A stretch of DNA of 64,000 bases from Paraburkholderia sp. (lineage in GTDB: Bacteria > Pseudomonadota > Gammaproteobacteria > Burkholderiales > Burkholderiaceae): positions 1-64,000 of the forward strand of contig JAITTX010000306.1 in the NCBI GenBank assembly GCA_031286755.1, in the 5' to 3' direction. Within the stretch, counting starts at the first letter, position 1. The number at the start of each line of letters is the position of its first letter. Under the pieces are notes generated by a model. The model saw only the letters and a program-made list of their open reading frames with translations. It was not told the DNA's origin and searched no databases. Position numbers and translations under genes: made by a program. Below, one piece after another: positions 33,072 through 41,442 of the stretch.

Positions 33072-34358
33072 TTATGTCTCTCGTGCTTCGTCATGCACTT
33101 CGAGCAAGGTGCCGATGCGCGCGGGCGAGAACGGCGGGCGCTGGCCGCCAGCCCCGCTACGCGGCCAGCCGAAGCAGAATGCCGCCGCCTCGCCGCAGAT
33201 CTTGCCCTGGCAAGGCCCCATGCCGCAGCGCGTCTGCAATTTGGCGTCGCGCCATGAGCCGTACTGCGCGGCGTCGCCGAAGCGCACGTCCTCGCAACGG
33301 CACAGCACCGTGTCCGGCTCGGCCAGCGCGCGCAAGCGCGCATCGAGCGCGAACGCTTCATGCATGCGCGCGGCGAAGCGCCGGTAGCGCGCGCGCTGCG
33401 CGAACCCCGCGCGCGCCTGCCCGGCCTCGCCAAGCGCCGCGTGCGCCGCGATGCGGCCTTCCACGGCCGCCAGCTCCATGCCGCCCACGCCCGTGCATTC
33501 GCCCGCCGCGTAGACGTCGGGCAGCGAGGTGGCCTGCAAGTCGTCGACGGCAATCGCCGCGACGCCCTGCGTTTCATCGATCCCGCACCCCAGCGCCGCG
33601 CCCACGAGCGTATTGGGCACGAGGCCGTACGCGCAGGCGAGGCGCTCGCAATCGATGCTCAAGTCCCCGACACCCCTGCGAACGCGCACATGCGTGAGCT
33701 GCGTCTCGCCGCCCGCCTCGACCACATGCGCGCCGCACAGGTACGGCGTGGCGCGCAGATCGAAGCGCATGCGCGCCGCCTGCACGAGCTTCGCGGGCGT
33801 CGCCACGAGTCCGGCCGCGAACTGGCGCACCGCATGCGCCGGCGCCTGCTCGACGATCGCCACCACCTGCGCACCACGCTCGCGCGCCGTGACGGCGGCG
33901 GCCCACAGCAGCGGGCCCGTCCCCGCGATCACGATACGTTCGCCGCGCACCGGCATGCCGCCCTTCACGAGCGCCTGCAAACCGCCCGCGCCCGTGACGC
34001 CGGGCAGCGTCCAGCCCGGATACGGCAAGAAGCGCTCGCGCGCGCCGGTCGCAATGATGAGCTTGCCGTAGTCGACCGTGTAGCCGCGCGCCGCGTCCTC
34101 GAGCAGCAGTTGCCGCGCGCCGCTGGCCTGCACCACGCGCGTGCCACTCAAGCGCGCCACGTTGAGCAGCGCCGTGAGCGCTTCGATGGCCTCGCGCGCG
34201 GGCCCGGCCGGTGCATGCTGCGGGCCCTGGCGCCAGATCTGGCCGCCCGGCAAGGCGTTGTCGTCGACGATGCCGACCTGCGCGCCCGCGCGCGCCGCCA
34301 CGCGCGCCGCATTCAGTCCGGCTGGGCCCGCGCCAATAATCAGGATGTCGAACTTCAT
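33072..34358 (-). CDS. D-hydroxyproline dehydrogenase, FAD/NAD subunit with [2Fe-2S] BFD-like domain
   Basis: A 428-aa flavoprotein. The N-terminal dinucleotide fold has IIGAGPAGLNAARVA (residues 6-20) and a second fold IAGTGPLLWAAAVTA. The C-terminal BFD-like cluster domain has LCRCEDVRF and RCGMGPCQGKICG. This matches the large subunit of hetero-oligomeric amino acid or opine dehydrogenases (NoxA/OoxA type) and of the D-hydroxyproline dehydrogenase encoded in lhp clusters. It overlaps the [2Fe-2S] gene by 4 bp. Together with the next two genes it should oxidise cis-4-hydroxy-D-proline to 1-pyrroline-4-hydroxy-2-carboxylate and feed electrons to the respiratory chain. Confidence 0.88.
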   Translation of the reverse strand: MKFDILIIGAGPAGLNAARVAARAGAQVGIVDDNALPGGQIWRQGPQHAPAGPAREAIEALTALLNVARLSGTRVVQASGARQLLLEDAARGYTVDYGKLIIATGARERFLPYPGWTLPGVTGAGGLQALVKGGMPVRGERIVIAGTGPLLWAAAVTARERGAQVVAIVEQAPAHAVRQFAAGLVATPAKLVQAARMRFDLRATPYLCGAHVVEAGGETQLTHVRVRRGVGDLSIDCERLACAYGLVPNTLVGAALGCGIDETQGVAAIAVDDLQATSLPDVYAAGECTGVGGMELAAVEGRIAAHAALGEAGQARAGFAQRARYRRFAARMHEAFALDARLRALAEPDTVLCRCEDVRFGDAAQYGSWRDAKLQTRCGMGPCQGKICGEAAAFCFGWPRSGAGGQRPPFSPARIGTLLEVHDEARET

Positions 34359-34624
34359 TCGGCCGCTCTTCCCGTCACCACTTCCATGCCATCCGCGCAG
34401 AGCGTCTGGCAAGCCAGCCGATGCCGCACGCCGTCGATCGTCACGCGGCACTCCTGGCACACGCCCATGCCGCACAGCGGGCCGCGCAAGGCACCGCTCA
34501 CGGAGCGGCGCGTGATCACGCCAGCCGAGCCCGCCGCGAGCGCGACGGCCGCCACGACCGAACTGCCGCGCGCCACGCTGACGCTGTGGCCATCCACGTC
34601 GAGCGTGATCGTCCCCTCAGGCAT
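34355..34624 (-). CDS. D-hydroxyproline dehydrogenase, small [2Fe-2S] subunit
   Basis: An 89-aa ferredoxin-like electron-transfer subunit. Four cluster cysteines follow the pattern C51-x4-C56-x2-C59-x12-C72 (CGMGVCQEC then LACQT). The small size and the position between two flavin subunits are exactly as in NoxC/OoxC-type complexes. The ATG overlaps the end of the upstream oxidase gene by 8 bp, and its stop overlaps the next start (ATGA), so the three subunits are translated together. Confidence 0.9.
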   Translation of the reverse strand: MPEGTITLDVDGHSVSVARGSSVVAAVALAAGSAGVITRRSVSGALRGPLCGMGVCQECRVTIDGVRHRLACQTLCADGMEVVTGRAAE

Positions 34625-35819
34625 GCGTGGCTCCCGTCGTCCCGGCAGGCGTCGCGGCCGGTGTGGAAAAGCGCGCCGGCAAATACGGCGTGGCGTCGAT
34701 GCGCGCCAGATCCGGCACGCCGAGCATCTGCGCGGCGATCAGCCTGGCGGTGCCCAGCGCCGTGGTCACGCCCAGGCCCTCGTGTCCCGTGGCGAGCCAC
34801 GTCGAGCGGTGGCACCCGGCGCCCGCAACCGATTGCGCAGACGATTCCGCAAAATGCGCGGCTGGCCCGATGAGCGGCTGGCCATCGCGGGTGGCGGGCC
34901 GGAAACCCGTCCATGCGCGAATCGCATTGAGCGAGGGCAACTCCGGCAGATACTCGGCCGCGCGGCGCAGCATGCGCGCGAGAATCGCCGGCTCCACGGC
35001 GGAGTCCAGGCTGTCGAACTGGCGCGACGAGCCGATCAGCAATTGCCCCGTGGGGCGCGGCTGCACGTTGAACGCCACCGAGGTACCAGTGGCGTTGTGC
35101 GCGCTCTTGATATAGCCGAGTTCGAGCACCTGATGGCGTATCGTGCCCGGGTAGCGGTCCGTGATCAGCAGATGCCCTTTCTTTGCCTGCATCGGCAAGC
35201 CCGGCAGCAGCTCGGCGCTCTGCAGACCACTGGCGAGCAGCACGGCGCCCGCAGCCAGCGTCTCGCCATTGGCCAGCACCACGCCCGCGCGATCGAGGCG
35301 CGCCACGCGCGTCTGCAGCCGGCACGCAATGCGCCCCTTCACCGGCTGCGCGAGCAGCCAGGCGGCCACCGCGGGCGCGTAGACCACGGCGTCGTCGGGA
35401 ATGACCATGCCGCCGCGCAAATCCCGGCGCAAGGCGGGCTCCGCCTCGCGCACCTGTTGCGCGTCGAGCATCGCGCACGCCACGCCCTGGCTCGCGAGCG
35501 CTTGCCGGCGCGTTTGCGCGAGCGCGTACTCTTCGTCGTCGGCGGCCACCCACAGCGTGCCGCAGCGCACGAACGCCTCGCGCGCGGTGAGGCGCGGCGC
35601 GAGTTCGAGCCACAACTCGCGCGACCACGCGGAAAGCGCGAACTCCGCGGGCGTGTCGTCCATCACCACCAGGTGCCCCATGCCCGCCGCGCTCACCCCG
35701 CCGCCCACGCCCGCGCTATCGAGCACAAGCACGTCGGCGCCCTGCCGCGCGAGTTCGTGCGCACACGCAGCGCCCACGATGCCCGCACCCACCACGATCA
35801 CATCGGGACTGGCACCCAT
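34617..35819 (-). CDS. D-hydroxyproline dehydrogenase, DAO-type FAD subunit
   Basis: A 400-aa D-amino acid oxidase-fold flavoprotein, the probable catalytic subunit. The N-terminal FAD motif is VIVVGAGIVGAACAHELARQ (about residues 7-26), and the C-terminal TGHEGLGVTTALGTARLIA is the usual DAO-family flavin contact. The ATG at 35819 was chosen. A GTG at 35829-35831 would add four residues and overlap the epimerase stop as GTGA; it is a real alternative because this operon favours such overlaps. Substrate from context: cis-4-hydroxy-D-proline made by the epimerase. Confidence 0.88.
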   Translation of the reverse strand: MGASPDVIVVGAGIVGAACAHELARQGADVLVLDSAGVGGGVSAAGMGHLVVMDDTPAEFALSAWSRELWLELAPRLTAREAFVRCGTLWVAADDEEYALAQTRRQALASQGVACAMLDAQQVREAEPALRRDLRGGMVIPDDAVVYAPAVAAWLLAQPVKGRIACRLQTRVARLDRAGVVLANGETLAAGAVLLASGLQSAELLPGLPMQAKKGHLLITDRYPGTIRHQVLELGYIKSAHNATGTSVAFNVQPRPTGQLLIGSSRQFDSLDSAVEPAILARMLRRAAEYLPELPSLNAIRAWTGFRPATRDGQPLIGPAAHFAESSAQSVAGAGCHRSTWLATGHEGLGVTTALGTARLIAAQMLGVPDLARIDATPYLPARFSTPAATPAGTTGATHA

Positions 35820-35827
35820 CGGCTTCG

Positions 35828-36778
35828 TCACGCGTGAATGCCCCAGGCGAAGGGATCGTCGTCGCCGAAGATCAGCCGCGCTTGCGCGCTCACGTGCGCC
35901 GTGCCGCGAATGCTCGGGCGCACGTAGCCGGGCGCGAGATCCGCGCCGTGTTCGTAGCTCGCTTCGAACACGCTGCCCACGATGCTCTCCTGGCGCCACT
36001 TCGCGCCCGGCGCGAGCAGGCCGTCGGCGGCAAGGCACGCGATCTTCGCGCTCGTGCCCGTGCCGCACGGCGAGCGGTCGTAGGCCTTGCCGGGGCACAG
36101 CACGAAATTGCGGCTGTCGATGCCGGCCTTGTCCGAATGCGCGAACAGTTCGATATGGTCGATCGGCGCGCCGCCTTCGCCCGTGATGCCGTTGGCTTCG
36201 AGCGCCTGGCGGATGGCCCACGAGGTTTCCGTGAGCGACTCCACGTTGGCGAATTCGAGCTGCTGGCCATGATCGGAGACGAGGAAGAACCAGTTGCCGC
36301 CCCAGGCAATGTCGCCGTGGATGCGGCCGAGGCCGGGCACGTCGAGCGGCACGCCCTGGCGGTAGCGGTACGCGGGCACGTTGCGCACCGTCACGCTGCG
36401 GTCCGCGTGCAGTTCGGCCTCGACCACGCCCACCGGCGTTTCGATGCGGTGCACGCCCGGCGCGATGCGCCCCAGATGCGCTAGCGAAACGATCAGGCCG
36501 ATCGTGCCGTGCCCGCACATGCCGAGAAAGCCCACGTTGTTGAAGAAGATCACGCCCGCCGAGCAAGCCGGATCGTGCGGCTTGCACAACAGCGCGCCAA
36601 CCATCACGTCCGAGCCGCGCGGCTCGTTGACGATGCCGGCGCGCACGCTGTCGAAGTCGCGGCGGAAGATTTCGAGCCGCTCTGCGAGCGGGCCGCGGCC
36701 GATCTCCGGGCCGCCTTCGGTCACGAGCCGCGTGGGCTCGCCGCCGGTATGGGAGTCGATTACGGTGAGGGTTTTCAT
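35828..36778 (-). CDS. lhpA: 4-hydroxyproline 2-epimerase (proline racemase family)
   Basis: A 316-aa cofactor-independent epimerase that converts trans-4-hydroxy-L-proline to cis-4-hydroxy-D-proline. Both catalytic cysteines are present: Cys88 in [13 protein letters not shown] and Cys238 in [13 protein letters not shown]. Two cysteines distinguish it from the trans-3-hydroxyproline dehydratase group, which has Thr or Ser in one position. [11 protein letters not shown] at the N-terminus is the family opening. The ATG at 36778 fits this start. It is the first gene of the catabolic operon. Confidence 0.93.
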   Translation of the reverse strand: MKTLTVIDSHTGGEPTRLVTEGGPEIGRGPLAERLEIFRRDFDSVRAGIVNEPRGSDVMVGALLCKPHDPACSAGVIFFNNVGFLGMCGHGTIGLIVSLAHLGRIAPGVHRIETPVGVVEAELHADRSVTVRNVPAYRYRQGVPLDVPGLGRIHGDIAWGGNWFFLVSDHGQQLEFANVESLTETSWAIRQALEANGITGEGGAPIDHIELFAHSDKAGIDSRNFVLCPGKAYDRSPCGTGTSAKIACLAADGLLAPGAKWRQESIVGSVFEASYEHGADLAPGYVRPSIRGTAHVSAQARLIFGDDDPFAWGIHA

Positions 36779-36891
36779 GCCGGTAATCGTAGGTCTCGCC
36801 CGTCTGGCCGTCTTGCTCGAACGGCTCAGCGGCAATGACGATTTCGGCATAGCGCGCGCCGGGCAGCGCGCGCCGGTTCAGGCCGCGCCGC

Positions 36892-37842
36892 TCAAACGCC
36901 GGCGCCGCCCTCGGCGCGGGTGCCACGCACGAACACCTGGCGCAGCCACGCCGGGCCATTCACGATCGCGAGCCCCGCGAGCACGAGCGCCGAGCCCGCC
37001 AGAAACGCCGCATCGACATGCTCGTGCAGGAGCAGCACGCCCATCGCCACGCCGAACAGCGGCGTCATGAACGAGAGCACGCCGAGGCGCGCTGCAAAGT
37101 AGCGGCGCAGCAGCCAGAACCAGACCAGATAGCTCACGAAGGCCACCACGACGGCCTGGAACGCGAGGCTCGCGAGCGCGAGCGGCGTGCCGCGAAACGT
37201 GGTCTGGCCGGTGGCAAAGGCGAACGGCAACAGCAGGAAGAAGGCGCACGCGAGCTGGTAGAAAAGCGTCTGCGTAGGAGGCGCCTCGCTCAGGCGGGTG
37301 GTGCGCACGATCACCGTGGTCATGCCCCACGCCGCGCCGCCGCACAAGGCCATGAAGTCGCCGAGCAGCCAGTTGGCGCCCGCCGCGGGGCTGACGCCGC
37401 CCACCAGCGCCGGCCCGAGAAACGCCACGGCGATGCCCGCGAACGCGAGGCCGATGCCGCCCCACTGGAGGCGGGCGAGACGCTCGTCGGGCAGCTTCAG
37501 ATGCAGGCCGATGGCCGCGAACAGGGGAGCGGTGTAGAGCAGCACGGCCACATGCGAGGCCTTGGTCCAGCGCAGCCCCTCGGCGACGAACAGGAATTCG
37601 AGCGCGAACAGCGCGCCCACCGCGAGCCCGGAGCGCAGCGCGATGCCGGGCAGCCAGCGCTCGCGCGTGACGAAGCGGTTGAACAGCCAGACGAGCACCG
37701 CCGCGCTGCCCGAGCGCACGCTCACCTGCATCATGGGCGCGATGTCGCCGGCCACCGCCTTGATGGCCACCTGCTGGAAGCCCCAGATCAGGCACAGCGT
37801 CACCATGATGGCCATTGCCGCGCCATCCACATGCTTTCTCAT
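36892..37842 (-). CDS. EamA family (DMT superfamily) transporter
   Basis: A 316-aa inner-membrane protein with ten predicted helices in two EamA repeats. Seen: LCLIWGFQQVAIKAVAGDIA in the first repeat, and ALCGGAAWGMTTVIVRTTRL and PLFGVAMGVLLLHEHVDA in the second. The family includes amino acid and metabolite exporters and permeases. It lies 113 bp upstream of the epimerase gene on the same strand, so it may move hydroxyproline or relieve its build-up. The ATG at 37842 was chosen over a GTG at 37884, which has no ribosome site. Confidence 0.85.
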   Translation of the reverse strand: MRKHVDGAAMAIMVTLCLIWGFQQVAIKAVAGDIAPMMQVSVRSGSAAVLVWLFNRFVTRERWLPGIALRSGLAVGALFALEFLFVAEGLRWTKASHVAVLLYTAPLFAAIGLHLKLPDERLARLQWGGIGLAFAGIAVAFLGPALVGGVSPAAGANWLLGDFMALCGGAAWGMTTVIVRTTRLSEAPPTQTLFYQLACAFFLLLPFAFATGQTTFRGTPLALASLAFQAVVVAFVSYLVWFWLLRRYFAARLGVLSFMTPLFGVAMGVLLLHEHVDAAFLAGSALVLAGLAIVNGPAWLRQVFVRGTRAEGGAGV

Positions 37843-38127
37843 TGCCAGCCCACGAATTTCATTCTTGACCGGCGTAGTATTCACGCGTCAGGATCAAGTC
37901 ATATAGCGCAAAACTGACAACCGATAGCGGCAGACCGCCAGCGCCGCAATGGCGCGCCATCCGGCTCGCGCGCGCCACGGGTCATGTGTGCGCCCCCGCA
38001 TACATTCGCATAGCAAGACGCGCACGGCTGACTAGAATGTTTGAGTGCAAGCCATGCTGTAAAGACGGTCGGTTCAGACGCAACATTCGGTGACGTGACG
38101 TTTCCATTCCTTATTGGAGGCATGTCC

Positions 38128-38652
38128 ATGACGTGCCTGAACGAAAGGATTGTCGCTGCGGTATGTCTCCTGCTGAGCGGGTATGCGCTCGCAGACGGCC
38201 CTCTTGCAGACGCCCCCGTGGAAATGACGGTTGCCAGCATTGCGCCGCTGCCCGTGGAGATCGTGGCGCCCATTCCCGGGCCGCAAAGCTATCTGCATCG
38301 CTACGAATTCCAGTATCAGGCCGAGCAGCGCGCGCCTTTCGACGCGCTACTGCAGGACTTCTATAGCGTGCCGATCACCCACGATTTCCGGCCCGGCGAA
38401 GAGAATGCCGCCCCAGCGCCCGGACTGGCGCAGCAGCAACAGCAGCCGTCGGGTCATCTCCATCTGGGCGCATCCACTGCGCCAGCGCTCACGCTCAGGG
38501 AGTTTCCGAACGCCACCTTGACGATAGGCGCGCAGCCCCAGCGGCGGCTGTCGTTGACCGTCGACGACTGGGTGTTCTCCGCCACCGCCCGCGTCGCGAT
38601 CCTGCATTCACGCAGCACGGGCGCGACGGTGACTGTCCGGCGCGGCTTTTGA
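38128..38652 (+). CDS. secreted protein of unknown function
   Basis: A 174-aa protein with a signal peptide (residues 1 to about 22, ending GYALA) and a Pro/Gln-containing mature part. No domain recognised. Visible features are a Pro/Val-rich stretch (IAPLPVEIVAPIPGP), a Gln run and a C-terminal basic patch (TVTVRRGF). The second of two neighbouring ATGs was chosen because GGAGG is 7 bp before it; the first would leave only 1 bp. It is convergent with the TonB receptor gene, 15 bp between stops, and probably not part of the siderophore locus. Confidence 0.6.
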   Translation: MTCLNERIVAAVCLLLSGYALADGPLADAPVEMTVASIAPLPVEIVAPIPGPQSYLHRYEFQYQAEQRAPFDALLQDFYSVPITHDFRPGEENAAPAPGLAQQQQQPSGHLHLGASTAPALTLREFPNATLTIGAQPQRRLSLTVDDWVFSATARVAILHSRSTGATVTVRRGF

Positions 38653-38667
38653 ACGGAACCCCACCGT

Positions 38668-40908
38668 TCAAAAATCAATCTTCGCGTTCAGGCTCACCGT
38701 GCGCGGGTCGCCCGGCGCAATGTAGTTGTCGTACTGGAACATCCAGTAGCGGCGGTTCGTGAGGTTGTCGATGGCCGCGCGCAGCGTCACGTCGTGGCCT
38801 CCAATGCGTGTCATATAGTTCGCGCCCACGTTCACGAGCATGTAGCCGCCCGTCTCCAGGTTGCCGGCGGGACGCACTTCGGTGTTGCCCGTGTACTTCG
38901 CGTCGGCGCCCAGACGCAGGCCCGGCACGAACGGCACGTCGTAGCTCACGCGCGCCGCCGCGACGAACTGCGGCGCGCCCGCCACGCGCTTGCCGTTGTA
39001 CTGCTGCCCCTTCGCGTACCACGTATCGAGCAGCATGACATCGCCCGCCACCATCCAGTTGCGGCCGAGACGCACGCTGCCGCCCGCCTCGATGCCCTGA
39101 TAGATCGAATCGCCGTCCTGCGTGAGCACGTTCTGATCGTTCGCGTAACTCGCGCCGAGCTCGATGCGGAACAGCGCCGCGTTCGCGCTCCAGCGCGCGT
39201 GCTCGCTCTTGATGCCCACCTCGTACTGGCGCGAGCGCAGCGGCCGCAGCACCGACCCGCCATTCGCATAGATATCCGAAACGATCTGCCCCGGCTCCAG
39301 CGACTCCACATAGCTCGCATAGAGCGTGGTTTGCGGTTCGAGCTTGTACATGAGCGCGAAGGTCGGCGTAAAGACGCCGTTCTGCCCATACGACGCAGTC
39401 GTCGCGCCCGATTCCGCAAAGGATTCCTGATCGTAATTCGTGTAGCGCACGCCCGCGAGCACCGACCAGCGGCTCGTGAGCTCGATGGTGTCGCTCACGA
39501 ACAGCGACTTCTGGTTGATCTCGCTCGCGCGGTACTTCTGCAGACCGCTGCCCGAGTAGTAGCGGAACGGATTGGGCTCGTAGAGATTGCCTTCGCCGAG
39601 CGTCGTGATGACCGTGCCCGCCGCCGTGCCGTAATCGTTGGTCTGATGCTGGACCGCCGCGCCGAACACCAGTTGGTGCGTGAGCGGCCCGGTTTTCACC
39701 TTGCCTTCGAAGGTGCCCTGCCAGTAGATGTCCTGATGGCCCTCGTCGCCATTCCAGCGGTTATCGGTGTAATTGCCCGCCTGGTCGAGCAGCGTGAGCG
39801 TGCTCTCGTTGCGGTCGCGCGTGGACTTGCTGTAGCTCGCCGAGGTGTTGAACGTCCAGTCGGGCGAGATCTGGTATTTGACGCCGGCCGTGTAGAGCTG
39901 CAGGTTGGTGTTCAGATGCTGGTCGGTGCCGGCGAGCCAGTTGGTGCCGCCGCTGATCGTCGCGGGCAGGTTCGCGGCCGTGTAGCTGCCGGTGTAGATG
40001 GCCGGCGTCTGGCCGCTCGCGCGGCTTTGCTGATAGATCGCGTTGAAGTAGACCTGCAGGTCGCGCGTGAGCTGCCCGTCGAGCGCGAGCGCCAGCGAAT
40101 TGCGGTTGATGTCGCCCGCGTTATAGGTCTTGCCCGCTTCGTGCGTGTAGTTGATGCGCGCGCCGAACATGCCGTCCGGACCGAAGCGGCGGCTCAGGTC
40201 CACGTGCTGGGTCAGCACACCATCCATGCGATAGCCGAGGTCGAGGCTCGCGACCGGGTCCTTGCCCGGCTTCTTCGTCACGTAGTTGACCACGCCGCCC
40301 GGCTGCGCGAAGCCATACATGAAGCCGCCGAGCCCCTTGAGCAGCTCCACGCGCTCGAGATTCTCGTAGGGCATCGTGATGCCGTACGAGATGAACGGAT
40401 TGCCGTCGATGCGAAAGCCGTTCTGCCAGTCGATGGGCAAACCGCGAATCGTGATGTAGGTCGCCCATGCGCTATAGGCGTTGCTGTTGTCGGTGACCGA
40501 GGCGTCACCGGCGAACACGTCGCCGAGCTTGTTCGCCTGACGGTCTGCCAGGTCCTCGCCCGTGACCACGGTGGTGGAGAACGGCGTGTCGAGCTGCGAG
40601 CGCGTGCCGAGCGCGCCGTTCGAGACCGGCGTTTCCAGATGTAGCGGCGAGTCGCTCTCGGCGGTGGCGCTCACCTTCACGGCGGGCAGCGCCTGCTCGG
40701 CGGCGGACGGGGCGGCGCCATTGGGCGTCACTGCGCCGGGCGTTACGGCGTTCGCGCCGCTCGTGGACGCCTGCGCGGCGGCACCAGCGCCGGCCGCGGA
40801 TTGGGCAAAAGCGGACTGGGCCGCTGCGGCAAACGTCAGCCAGGCGGCAATGCGCACCGGACGGTGGAGCCTGCGCCCCGGACGGCGCGCGATTCGTTGA
40901 TTGTTCAT
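38668..40908 (-). CDS. TonB-dependent siderophore receptor (FauA/FpvA type)
   Basis: A 746-aa outer-membrane ferric-siderophore receptor. A signal peptide (cleavage about residue 34, AFAQS) is followed by a plug domain with FSTTVVTGEDLADRQANKLG and the DGNPFISYGITMPYENLERV segment, then a 22-strand barrel ending in the aromatic SLNAKIDF. There is no N-terminal signalling (secretin/STN) domain. The 534-bp divergent region to the N-hydroxylase gene contains a Fur-box-like sequence on its side. Most likely it takes up the siderophore made by the adjacent genes, in the role of Bordetella FauA. Confidence 0.92.
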   Translation of the reverse strand: MNNQRIARRPGRRLHRPVRIAAWLTFAAAAQSAFAQSAAGAGAAAQASTSGANAVTPGAVTPNGAAPSAAEQALPAVKVSATAESDSPLHLETPVSNGALGTRSQLDTPFSTTVVTGEDLADRQANKLGDVFAGDASVTDNSNAYSAWATYITIRGLPIDWQNGFRIDGNPFISYGITMPYENLERVELLKGLGGFMYGFAQPGGVVNYVTKKPGKDPVASLDLGYRMDGVLTQHVDLSRRFGPDGMFGARINYTHEAGKTYNAGDINRNSLALALDGQLTRDLQVYFNAIYQQSRASGQTPAIYTGSYTAANLPATISGGTNWLAGTDQHLNTNLQLYTAGVKYQISPDWTFNTSASYSKSTRDRNESTLTLLDQAGNYTDNRWNGDEGHQDIYWQGTFEGKVKTGPLTHQLVFGAAVQHQTNDYGTAAGTVITTLGEGNLYEPNPFRYYSGSGLQKYRASEINQKSLFVSDTIELTSRWSVLAGVRYTNYDQESFAESGATTASYGQNGVFTPTFALMYKLEPQTTLYASYVESLEPGQIVSDIYANGGSVLRPLRSRQYEVGIKSEHARWSANAALFRIELGASYANDQNVLTQDGDSIYQGIEAGGSVRLGRNWMVAGDVMLLDTWYAKGQQYNGKRVAGAPQFVAAARVSYDVPFVPGLRLGADAKYTGNTEVRPAGNLETGGYMLVNVGANYMTRIGGHDVTLRAAIDNLTNRRYWMFQYDNYIAPGDPRTVSLNAKIDF

Positions 40909-40972
40909 ATTGGCCAGAGTTAGGGGCGCCTTCCGCACGGGAACATACGGGAGTGTCACCCGGAACACAAAT

Positions 40973-40991
40973 ACGACTCATTCTCATTACA
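40973..40991 (-). promoter_or_regulatory. Fur box upstream of the TonB receptor gene
   Basis: Read on the minus strand the 19-mer is TGTAATGAGAATGAGTCGT. By hand it matches the classical Fur consensus at 11 of 19 positions, with AATGAGAATGAGT as core. It lies 64 bp before the receptor start, a usual distance for iron repression. Confidence 0.6.
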
Positions 40992-41287
40992 TATCGGGCG
41001 GCATATTATCAAAGCCTTTTGTCTTTTGAAAGCCTCTGGCAGAAATTCGTCAGGATGCCCAGTGGGTCGCCGCGTCAATCTCCCCAACGGCCGCAGGGTC
41101 TTTCGTATGAAGATTTTTGATTAAAAAGCGCCCGCAGAAGCCTGCTTTGCGCACGCCGCGCAACACGCGGCCGATCCCCCTCGCGCGCCGGTGCGCTCGG
41201 GCTTTGCCGGCCTCATACGCCGATGCGTCCAGATGCGTGCTGGGTCGGCTCAACGATTCGGCATCCTTACCGTGATGCGTTTTGCCC

Positions 41288-41343
41288 TTGCCAGGTGCAA
41301 TCGAGTTTCCTATGATTCGCAAACACGAATCGTTCTCATTTGC
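41288..41343 (+). promoter_or_regulatory. promoter and Fur box of the siderophore biosynthesis operon
   Basis: TTGCCA (41288-41293), 17 bp, TATGAT (41311-41316) form a good sigma70-like promoter. Directly over and after the -10 box is a 19-bp Fur-like site (41325-41343) whose minus strand reads GCAAATGAGAACGATTCGT, 11 of 19 matches by hand. An inverted repeat GATTCG/CGAATC (41314-41331) overlaps. Iron-bound Fur should block transcription here. Confidence 0.65.
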
Positions 41344-41442
41344 GTCGCTATGGCGCAGATTTGGCAAACGTTTCCCGTTCCCGGCACCTGCGGGCGCTTC
41401 GTGATCCTTCTTTCCGTCTTCGTCCATCGATGAGGTCTCAAC

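Larger units (their letters stand above)
40909..41442. other. 534-bp divergent control region of the siderophore locus
   Basis: Holds two Fur-box-like sites (listed separately), a good sigma70-like promoter towards the biosynthetic genes and G+C-rich sequence in between (about 41050-41280) where I see no gene or RNA motif. Confidence 0.6.

Noticed and set aside
33360..35837. 825-codon plus-strand ORF opposite the D-hydroxyproline dehydrogenase genes
   Set aside because: Antisense shadow; the minus strand carries three overlapping recognised genes.
40505..40987. 160-codon minus-strand ORF at the start of the receptor gene
   Set aside because: Overlaps the receptor coding region in another frame and has no protein-like features.
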